This document shows positions 54,631 through 64,000 of a stretch of 64,000 nt of DNA, piece after piece. Position numbers and translations under genes: made by a program. The notes under the pieces were generated by a model. The model saw nothing but the letters and a program-made list of their open reading frames with translations. It was not told the origin of the DNA and searched no databases. This DNA is from Himantopus leucocephalus. Its lineage: Eukaryota; Chordata; Aves; Charadriiformes; Recurvirostridae. The stretch spans positions 1,729,832 through 1,793,831 of the forward strand of contig RSEF01000012.1 in NCBI GenBank assembly GCA_003993805.1, written 5' to 3'. The number at the start of each line of letters is the position of its first letter. Within the stretch, counting starts at the first letter, position 1.

Positions 54631-55237
54631 GACAGATAAAACAAAGAGTTCCCTTTTTTAAAAAGGGGAGAACACATGGTCTCTAATGCTTCACCTGTGG
54701 ATACTTAAAATAATTGGATCTGGACAGATTATAGGCAAATGACAGTTGCTCAGATGAATATGGTGTACTATATGGAGCTACGAAAACTGCCAGAAGTACT
54801 TGATTTTCAGATTATACCAGCCGTAAAAAAATATGGATCACAGAATGCTGTCAGGAGAGGACAGCGAATGCTTTCCAAATGAAGTGTCAGATTATGGCAG
54901 CTCAGGCACTAACAAAACGGTGCCACTGATAAGCAGGGCAATGTGTAATGAACCCCCTAGCCCAGCACAGCTGAGCTGCAGGTGTACAACTGGATCTCAA
55001 GCACAGCCAGCAGCAGAGTTTGCAGCAGCACAGATCCACATTGGATTCTGTTCTTCCCTTCCTACAAAGGTGGAAAATTTCCAAGTATGCGATTGGCTCA
55101 ACTTTCCTCACACCACAGACAACAGTCAAGACCAACAGCGACAGGTTTTGAAATCCTCATCCTGCAGCTCACAGGAAGATCTATAATAGCAAACACACAG
55201 AGAGATAAAAAAACCTTCATGTGGTATGAAGGTTTAC

Positions 55238-55386
55238 TTCACTTTACTCAACCAAAAATTAAAAACTTTGCCCTTTGAGGAAGATAGCAGGTTTTTCTTT
55301 GTCTTGAAAGANTTCACTTTACTCAACCAAAAATTAAAAACTTTGCCCTTTGAGGAAGATAGCAGGTTTTTCTTTGTCTTGAAAGA
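55238..55386. repeat. Identical 74-bp tandem copies split by one n
   Basis: 55238-55311 and 55313-55386 are identical, with n at 55312, as at 51.4 and 53.6 kb. Confidence 0.95.
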
Positions 55387-55556
55387 TTTAAAAAAAAAAA
55401 AAAAAGCAAAAACATGCACTCCAAGCTCTCCATCTTGTTAAGATATTAAGGGGCAGATTCTTCTCTTGCGTGGCCCCATACAACCTGCCAGATCATATTA
55501 GCAAAATGGTGGAAGACCAGGCAAGGACAGCAGTTACCCAGAGTGCAGTCTCCATG

Positions 55557-56308
55557 NNNNNNNNNNNNNNNNNNNNNNNNNNNNNNNNNNNNNNNNNNNN
55601 NNNNNNNNNNNNNNNNNNNNNNNNNNNNNNNNNNNNNNNNNNNNNNNNNNNNNNNNNNNNNNNNNNNNNNNNNNNNNNNNNNNNNNNNNNNNNNNNNNNN
55701 NNNNNNNNNNNNNNNNNNNNNNNNNNNNNNNNNNNNNNNNNNNNNNNNNNNNNNNNNNNNNNNNNNNNNNNNNNNNNNNNNNNNNNNNNNNNNNNNNNNN
55801 NNNNNNNNNNNNNNNNNNNNNNNNNNNNNNNNNNNNNNNNNNNNNNNNNNNNNNNNNNNNNNNNNNNNNNNNNNNNNNNNNNNNNNNNNNNNNNNNNNNN
55901 NNNNNNNNNNNNNNNNNNNNNNNNNNNNNNNNNNNNNNNNNNNNNNNNNNNNNNNNNNNNNNNNNNNNNNNNNNNNNNNNNNNNNNNNNNNNNNNNNNNN
56001 NNNNNNNNNNNNNNNNNNNNNNNNNNNNNNNNNNNNNNNNNNNNNNNNNNNNNNNNNNNNNNNNNNNNNNNNNNNNNNNNNNNNNNNNNNNNNNNNNNNN
56101 NNNNNNNNNNNNNNNNNNNNNNNNNNNNNNNNNNNNNNNNNNNNNNNNNNNNNNNNNNNNNNNNNNNNNNNNNNNNNNNNNNNNNNNNNNNNNNNNNNNN
56201 NNNNNNNNNNNNNNNNNNNNNNNNNNNNNNNNNNNNNNNNNNNNNNNNNNNNNNNNNNNNNNNNNNNNNNNNNNNNNNNNNNNNNNNNNNNNNNNNNNNN
56301 NNNNNNNN
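55557..56308. other. Assembly gap (752 n)
   Basis: An unsequenced stretch whose size may be only an estimate. The long open frames across it are meaningless. Confidence 0.99.

Positions 56309-56353
<45 letters not shown>
56309..56353. repeat. Poly-G run of 45 at the gap edge
   Basis: Forty-five consecutive G directly follow the gap. This could be the real edge of a G-rich tract that stopped sequencing, or a sequencing artefact. Confidence 0.95.
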
Positions 56354-56355
<2 letters not shown>

Positions 56356-59300
56356 ACCAACCAGGAAAACATAAACATTTCCTGAAATTAAATCTCAGGC
56401 AATTAGGTTATGAGAAATTAGGTTATGTCTGACACTCAGCAATGTTGCAGTGCAAAGACAAAGGGGTTAACATCCACACAGCACAGCAAAGGACAGAGTA
56501 TCTTGGTTTGATCCAGAAAGCTATGCCAGAGCATCCTACTTCTGAGTGGTCCAGGCACAAAAGTATTTCACCTTGGTAATCCTGTTTCCAGTTCTAAACC
56601 GTTCTTCACTAGCTCAGGCACTTCTGCACTGCAATGTGCAGTGCAGACACTCCTCACTACACACCCTCTCACACTTTTCCGCCTCAGAATCATGTACCAG
56701 CCAAAATTAAAACCCAAACATTGCAGGCGATGCGGGCAGGGAGAAGGAGAGATGGAGCAAAGTGCTCTGATTCACCGTAGAGTTCTTGACACAGCAGGCT
56801 TGTGTCAGATCTGTTGAGTGCAGCCTCGAGTGACTCATTAGAAAATTTCAGTGTGTTAATTCAGAGGGCAGAAGTTAATCTGGATTCTACTGGCTGGAGA
56901 CAGATGACAGCATTTTTTGTTCTTTAAATGGGAGTGGTTGCTTCAAGCACAGGGGCACTGTATTAGCCAGCCTGTTTCTCACCACAGCTTTAATAAGATG
57001 TATGAGAGTGCAGCGCTCACTCTCAATTTCTGGGAAGTTGTTTGAAAGCTATTCTCTAGCTCCTGGGCTCACGTGTGATGTCGCTGGGATTTACAACCTC
57101 GGCTAACTTACGTAGGTTTTCCAATTTGCATCTGTTTCCTGAAAGATTCAAGCCTAAGGAAAGTGGATGCTAATGTAGGAGCCTGTATTTGGATTGGTGA
57201 AGCAGATAATCCAAGATTAATTTCATCTGACAAAAGAAATCTATTATTACAGTGTCAAACTCTGGTGTGCAGCTAGTAGCTCTCAGCAAGACTGGAGATG
57301 CAACTCAGCACCTGCGTTCTTGCACACAGGTGCTATTTGAACATGCCTGGGGAGATTGAAGTGATTCTGACAAGGGCAAAAGTCTCTTTGAAAGCAAGGC
57401 CGAGAGTATTCTATCATCACCCGGCTTCTGGCTGGATGGAGCATTGAGCCTGCATGTGATACTGCAGCAACTATCAAACATAAGACCATGCTGGCCACCA
57501 ACAGGTTTATTATAACCACAAAAGAGGAATAATCCGTCTCTGGTCTGGGTTTGAGGTCCCTCACTGAATCACGCACAAGGATCTGACAGGGAGACCCAAT
57601 GTTCTGCATCTCATACAGTCCCTTACCACAGTGGAAAGCGCAGGTTAGAAATAAATCTTTGATACTCATATAAACTACGTGCCATGCAGGGCAATGCCGA
57701 ATGGGTACAACAGTCCTTTAGAAAACTATGGAGCAGATCCAACTCCTCACCAAACACATACAAATCATCCACCTCGGATGATTCAGGTCCATTACCTCTG
57801 TTGCCTGACACTCATCTCCCATTACATCTTCAGCTTGAGAAAAGATGTTACTATGACTTTAGCAATTATGACAATAGTAGCTGCCCCTCTCACATTCAGA
57901 AATGGTTGCTAGTGTGATCTCTATTTTTACTGAAGACGTTTTCCTTCATTCAGGCATATCCCTGTGCTCATGCAAAGCCTAGAGCAATACCACCATGGCC
58001 CTCAGTCCCACTCCTGCATAAGACAGCAATGCTGACCCCAAAGCTTCTGCATATGTGAGAAACATGTCTCTGTCTGTGCTATCTCAGCAGAGTACCTGCA
58101 CTTCCTATACCCTAACACGTGGTTCCAGTAAAATTTTTATAGAAAAATATGACTGCGGAGTAAGTGGTACAAAATGATAAATAACAGACCAACTCCAACT
58201 GAATGAAGTACACACATAGAAGTTGCTTTGAGCAGGAGGCTGGCTCTTCCACCAACAGCGCTCACAACAGTGAGTCTTACTATTTGACACTCTTCCCTAC
58301 TTTAGTCCTTCAGTTGAGACAGTGATGTCTTCTGAGGTTCAAGAGGAGTACTCGATAGCATTCAGACTATGCCCTCGATGTAGCACACTATATGTCATTT
58401 GCTGTAAATGCTAGGAGTCTACTGACCTACGAGCATAGTCCATTTGCATGAGCTGAGTGCCTGACTGCATTTCTTTCTGCCATTTAAGCCACATCCCAAC
58501 ATAACTGCCACAGCTCTTTAACTATCTGCAGCCACCTTGCACCCACCCTACTTCCTGCTCCCCAAGGCTTCAGCTTCTGCCCAGCTCCTGCCTACTCTGG
58601 TGACAGTTTCCCTCTGAGAGGGGTTTAGCACTGACCCCTTGACTGCTGCATGCACTCTGCTATTCATTTCTGTCTCTTGCCCAACACAAGCACATGGACA
58701 CACAGGCAAAACCCAAACAGCCGGGTGATATAACAACACATTATAAAACTTAACAATCATTTCTCCTGCATATTAAGGGACTTCTCCTTCCTTTATCTGC
58801 CTGCCAGGACCAGGTTCACAGTTGCTGACAGCTGTTGACATCGCCATGGGCAAGACAAGTGATGCATTTCCTGGCTCTGTCCTGCACAGATGAGGTCAGT
58901 GGGAGCTCTGCAGCCACCTTCCATGAAAGCAGAAAGAGGCTCAGCATTATGAAGGTCAAAGAGTTTCCTAAATTCTTCTGATGAACCCTTATTGTTAAGA
59001 TCAGCACTGTCGTTTCTCTGCTGCACAGCAGCAGCAAGCCCATTACCCAGAGGAGAGAACCCAACAGAAAATAATCTATAGACAAAAAAAAATAAAAACA
59101 TCCACTAACAGGATGAAATCCTGGCCCCAGTGAACTCACTAGATCTAAATTATGGAATAGACAAGTTTTGAAATTGGCTCTGCAACCCTGGTTACTGGGT
59201 GAAGACCATGGCTGCCTCCTGGCATCATGCTGGGAAGATATCTGAACATATGCACCCCTTCTTTAGCAATGGAACTTGGGCAGGCCCAGAGGAAACCCCA

Positions 59301-61605
59301 GTATATACCAAGAGGATCCCCCGGTATAGGTGATCAATGGAAAAGCATTAATGCTACTTGTCACAAACTCTTAGGGTCCATTAACCTTCAGCACCCTGAT
59401 TGTTGTAACCTCAAATATTTCAGCCTTCAGAGTAATGCAAAGCCTTCATGCAACACTGCAGGGAGTGGAAAATGGGACCTTTCCAACCTCTGCTATGCAA
59501 ACAGCTTACATGCTGGAGCACAGGATTTATGCATACCCATCTCAGCATCAATAAATACTAGACCTAAAGCAATCCATCTTTCAGACTGTGGCAGAATGAG
59601 CTGGTTCAATGACCTGTTGGGGTAGCAATTGCCCCTTGATGGTTAAAGTAAAAGAAAGTCCTGTCTGATCCATGCCCTGAAGATGATTTGAATTCCCAAT
59701 GCTTGCCTGAGAGAAGACGTAGAGTGATTACAGGCTTAAGCCATCCGTGCTGGGGTCCTAACTCCTCATATAGGCCCCATGGTGCAGAAGAAACGTCATG
59801 AGACATGACACTGTCTTCCTCATGTCGAACTGCATCAGTCTCCTTGGAAGCAACAACTCACAGTGACATATCACAACCACATAAAGATGCAACACTACCA
59901 ATATTGTAATGATCCATAAGCCTCAAAATAAATCCTGCGCCTTTGTGCTGGAAGCAGCAAAGACCAATGGAAAAAAACAAGGAGTCTCTTTCACACTGTA
60001 CAGAAGGTGACAGCTCAGAAAATAAACCCTGGAACCTAGGAGAGGGCTGGGGAAAGGCTTTTAAAAATGACCCACAAAAGAAAAAAAAATCACCAGGGTC
60101 TAACAGAGATCCTCATCTTTCCTGCATTTAGCTTTTGTGTCATGTTAGCTCAACTTGTCAAAACAAGTTCTGTTTTGCTGCTGTCAGCACAGTGGGCTTA
60201 ACGTAGCTTAAGAAAAGCATCTCACACTATTCTTCATACTTCATATATCATCTCCAACAAGCCAGATAGCAGAAAACAAGCTGCTACTGTGCAGCTGATT
60301 ATTGGTGATCATGTACGCAGGCAGGCCCAACGATGGAAGAATACTACTAAATTTTGCTAAGATCTGTTTTTAGCTATGCAGATAGGCAATAAGCAACAAC
60401 ACAGGGGGAGCCTTTCACTCAGGGAAACATCCAGAGTGCCTATTAACTACAGAAACACAATTCAACATTTTCAGCACTAACAACTGCATCAGAGAGCATC
60501 AGTCAGAAGTCACTTTTACACAGTACATGTTGTTAAAGAGCAACAAAGTTGTTGACCATATGAGGCATGTAAAGATTGTTCGCAATAATTTAAAAGAAGA
60601 GTCAGAAGAGTTGAGATGGAAGAGATGCTGAAAAAAAGTACTGCTATTAAAAACGTTAAAGCAAAACCTGCCATTTGGTCTTTTCCTTTCTCAAACAGTT
60701 CGGCTGCTAATCTAGTGGAGGCAGTAAGTCACTTCATTCCTCTTAATTACCCTATTTTGGCCAACTCCATTCCTATGGATGGTATCTGTCTCCGCACATA
60801 CAGTAATTTAATACAGCTACTTGCTTCAGTCACAGAATGTTAAACAGTTACCTACCTTTGTTTAATTGCAGGAAATCAGGACATTCTCCTAACAGCATGG
60901 TAATAAGAACTTGGGGGATACATCCCTGAAATAACTCATGTCAATTTTCTAAAACACCAGTCATTTAATTTAGTAGAATCCCAGAAGATATGAAGATGAT
61001 TTCCTGCTACCAAGGTACTCCTGCCAGTGTTTCACTGTGAACCATGTATCTATTTTGTTTTGCATATCCACCCTGTGAAAATACCTCATCATCACATTCC
61101 ACTGATATTTAAGAGGGATCTTGTACTGCTCTCAGCAGCCAGCATTATAGTCTTCATCCTCTCTGCTGAGATTTGATGGTTCATTTCCTCTGCCCAGACT
61201 AACTTCAGATTGTCAATATTGCCCTGCAGTTCTGTAAAAAAAGTACATGCAAAATATAGTTATTTGTACTTAGAGCAGATAGTTCCTCATCTGGTAATTT
61301 CCTTACACAGCAAGCCAGGGGTGATAAAACAGGTTTAAACTCAGCTTAACATTAAACACCTTTTCCTCTTCAAAGCTTCCATGCTAAGTTCTCCGTCATT
61401 CCTCAAGATGGGCTCAATGTGGTCTCGCTCCACTCCTTGGTGAAGAACCTGAGTGTAGAAATGAAGTTTATTTCTCACTGCTTTTCACAAGGCTGGGAGC
61501 TAAGCGTGGAAAATGAAAAAATAGGATCTAGGATCTGGCTTGGAAAGGATATTCCGTGTTTCTGAGTCCAGTGCCTGCTACTATTGGTACTCATACACTG
61601 TAATT
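56354..61605. other. Noncoding region, no gene recognised
   Basis: No exon was recognised on either strand. The 57283-57669 minus frame has a hydrophobic segment but no supporting splice or family evidence. The 59227-59625 plus frame is likewise unsupported. Confidence 0.45.
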
Positions 61606-61609
61606 CATC

Positions 61610-61830
61610 AGCAACATCCTAGACAGTTTCTCTCTCCACTGCTCCTATGGGAAGGACACTTCACAACTTCACTCTGATGGCTGGAAGCATTCTTTTCATT
61701 TGCAGCCTCAATTTGTTGAGGACTAGGTTACACAGTCTTCTTATGCTGGCAATTCCCTTTATCTTAAATAACGCATTTCCTTCCCCAGCACCTTTTCCTA
61801 GGATGCACTAGCAGACAGCTTTCACAGAGC
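61610..61830 (-). mobile_element. Old CR1/L3-like 3'-UTR fragment
   Basis: The plus strand has gatggctggaagcattcttt, then tcatttgcagcctcaatttg, then atcttaaataacgcatttcc. This is the reverse complement of the L3-like CR1 3'-UTR. Confidence 0.7.
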
Positions 61831-61834
61831 CATC

Positions 61835-64000
61835 AGCCTTTTATTGCTAGTTACACCCAGTCAAATTCTTAGCATTCTCTTACCAGACAGGGTCTCTCTT
61901 ACCCGATCATCTCAGCTGTCCTCATCTCCCAAGCCAAATTCAGAATGTAAGATGGGGAAGTGGTGGTGAAACAAGGCTCAAACACGAACCTTAATCCTGT
62001 TGGTCATGACCAACACTGGCCTTGCTCCAGCCAGCTCATACTGATCCTCCAAAGGAATTCTAGCAGATCTGGTTGTCTCGCCCACACCTTTCTGTCTTAC
62101 CAGAATGACCCACCTCAATATCCCACTGAGAAAATAAAGTTGGCACAACTGAGTTAAGCTAGGTGAGATCCGAGTGCTACAAGGGCCTCTTGCAGGTAGG
62201 AGCCAAGTTACATAGGAAAACTGGTGAGCCCAAGTTCACCACAGCCTGTTTGGATGCAGCAAGAGGAAATCAACTTCAGCTAAGGTACTGTGAATGCAAG
62301 TTGCCCACATCAAGTGATACACTGCACTCAAGTACTCATGTAGGCCCAGTTATCAGTGGCTGCCTAGACTTTCCAAGCAAGCTATGAATTTCTTAAACCC
62401 AGAAACACTCTTCCTTCCNTTGGGCTAAAGAGGTTAAAGTAGCAAAAGAAATTGGCAGTAAAGGAAAAAAAAAAAAAAAAGCTCTTCTTCAATCATCCTC
62501 TGCCTCCTCGTTCCCATCTCTCTGCAGAAGTTCAGAACCTCCTCAGACGCTCGAAGACAAAAACCCTGTTTCCAGATGTTAGAGACCACTGAGAACAACT
62601 CTTCCCTTCCCCCCCCCATAAGAAGAAAAAGTTTACTTTAAGCCAGACCATTCCAGTGTTCCAGTTTATTGTGTGGTGACAAACAGCCAAGAAGGCAGGA
62701 ATACGCAAGCTGGCTTCACCACTGCAAACAATGGGGTATGCTCACCTCCTCATACGTGGGCCCCGTTAAGACATACAAACTCTTAAACAGCTAACTCATG
62801 ACAGCACCGATCTGCCTGTACAGACAGCACAGCCACAGTCTGTTGTCAAGGTATCCTCATTAAACTCCTTGTCACTTCACCGGACCGGGGTGATATGAGC
62901 TACCCATCCTTCACTCATGCTTGCTTCACCTCTTCTTTCATCCAGGCGTTCATTAGGCCACAGAGTGGAGAAACCATTTCTTGTAGGATTCAGCAAATGC
63001 ACCTCACCTTCCTGTTGTAGCTTTTTCACCTTGTGTCATGCCACTGAGAAAAGTTGGCTATGAAACTGTTAAATGCAGCATGCTAAACACCGTCAACCTG
63101 TAAAATCCCACTGGGCAGCTGCTGTACACACTTATCTCTGTGCGGCCAGGCTCTGCCATCTCCCTGGCTTAAAAGAAATGTTAATTTTCCCCTGTAGAAC
63201 ACAGGGCTGGATTCAAGCCCTATTCCTGCCCCTTTCCTCTCACTCATTCTATCACAGCTTTTCTCCCCCTTCCTTTGTAGCCACATGCCTAAGGCTACAG
63301 CAACATCCTGACAGACCCTTGGGGCCAGCCAGTCCAAAGCTCTCCTGAAACCAAAGCAAGTTTCACCAGCTTCCAGTGGAGTACAGCAAGTAGTCAGGAC
63401 TTTTGCTGCTGATTACAGTACCTTCTTTTCCCTTAAAACAAGCTGCCTCACTGCTAAAATCTGTCTCATGTGGAGATCAGGCCAGTCTCACCATGGTACT
63501 CCAGATTAGAAACACCGAGGGATCCTGAGCAGCCAGCAAGGACAGACACTAGTGGAGCACCTAGCTTTAGTAGCCCTGTGCTCCAAGACACCTTGTTGTC
63601 TGTATAAGCAAGGAGCCAGCGTCCCATCTTCTGCCCACTAGAAAAGATGTCCCACTGAGCAACACAGAGCAGAAGAGAAGTGAGGAACAGAAAAAACTTT
63701 TTGATCCTGCAGCATTTGCAACTCAAGCATTTCCTGGGCATAGTGACTACTGTTTGGATCACTCCTGTTTTCTTGGAGACCACAAGGCAGCAAACATCTC
63801 CAGAGTGACTGCTTGCAGTGGTGGTAACTGCCCAGACCTTGTAGCAGAGTACTGTAAAAACAGCTCGTTCCTCCTCCCCTACTTCTCTTTCCAAAAGTCC
63901 CCATATCATCAATGGAATATACCTGCTTTCTGCTCTTCCTTGTTAACCTCTTCCATCAGAGAGGCACAAAGTCAGCAAGACAGGCTGTACTGCAAACCTT
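61835..64000. other. Noncoding region to the right edge, no gene recognised
   Basis: There is a single n at 62419, a poly-A run at about 62466-62480, and no exon. The open frames at 63073-63348 and 63466-63912 are unsupported. Confidence 0.45.

Larger units (their letters stand above)
49430..55556. other. Noncoding region with assembly scars, no gene recognised
   Basis: No exon was recognised. It contains three single-n tandem duplications (separate entries) and MIR traces. Frames such as 52111-52662 plus show no domain features. Confidence 0.45.

Noticed and set aside
55446..56432. Open frames of about 280-320 codons
   Set aside because: They consist of the n gap and the poly-G run.
57283..57669. 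128-codon minus-strand frame with a hydrophobic segment
   Set aside because: A single hydrophobic run in an isolated frame is common by chance; I recognise no family.
59227..59625. 132-codon plus-strand frame
   Set aside because: No recognisable motif. Flanking sequence includes phrases like atgaaatcctggcccc that look like old amniote repeat DNA.

Overview
This window is nuclear DNA from a vertebrate, most likely a bird (another sauropsid is possible). The interspersed repeats are CR1-type LINEs, one with recognisable reverse-transcriptase remnants and the CR1 3' tail, plus old L3-like CR1 copies and MIR SINEs; I see no Alu, B1/B2 or L1. The genes are split into short exons with GT-AG introns, and the one CpG island is a promoter. 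The gene order HEMK1 / C3orf18 corresponds to human 3p21.31 (from memory; in birds probably a microchromosome). Nearly all long open frames here are chance frames, intron frames or frames through repeats.

Layout. 1-7.2 kb: the 5' half of HEMK1 on the minus strand, with three coding exons recognised (4713-4268, 3783-3692, 1124-1031). A 1.4-kb CR1 sits in the intron between the last two, and the SAM-binding half of the enzyme lies beyond the left edge. 6.6-8.1 kb: a CpG island acting as a shared head-to-head promoter. 7.3-17.4 kb: the complete C3orf18 orthologue on the plus strand. It has a noncoding first exon and four coding exons, one only 26 nt long, giving a 156-aa single-pass membrane protein. 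17.4-25.7 kb: no gene seen.

25.7-32.8 kb: the most notable locus, an HMGA-family AT-hook gene on the minus strand. Three exons carry one AT-hook each. A fourth begins with a match to the HMGA2 exon-4 start, right after the diagnostic RKW end of the third hook. Its N-terminus, compact introns, location and lack of a visible acidic tail differ from what I know of HMGA1 and HMGA2, so I read it as a third, HMGA2-like paralogue. Just upstream on the same strand is a 375-nt splice-flanked open segment with a faint RWD-domain look.

32.8-64 kb: no exon I can recognise. It holds CR1/L3 and MIR fragments, simple repeats, a 752-base gap and several assembly scars. In human the next gene after C3orf18 is CACNA2D2; none of its exons was recognised, so this is either intergenic DNA or lies before or within its first intron. 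Three places show a tandem copy on both sides of a single n (51.4, 53.6 and 55.3 kb), which look like unmerged contig ends rather than biology.
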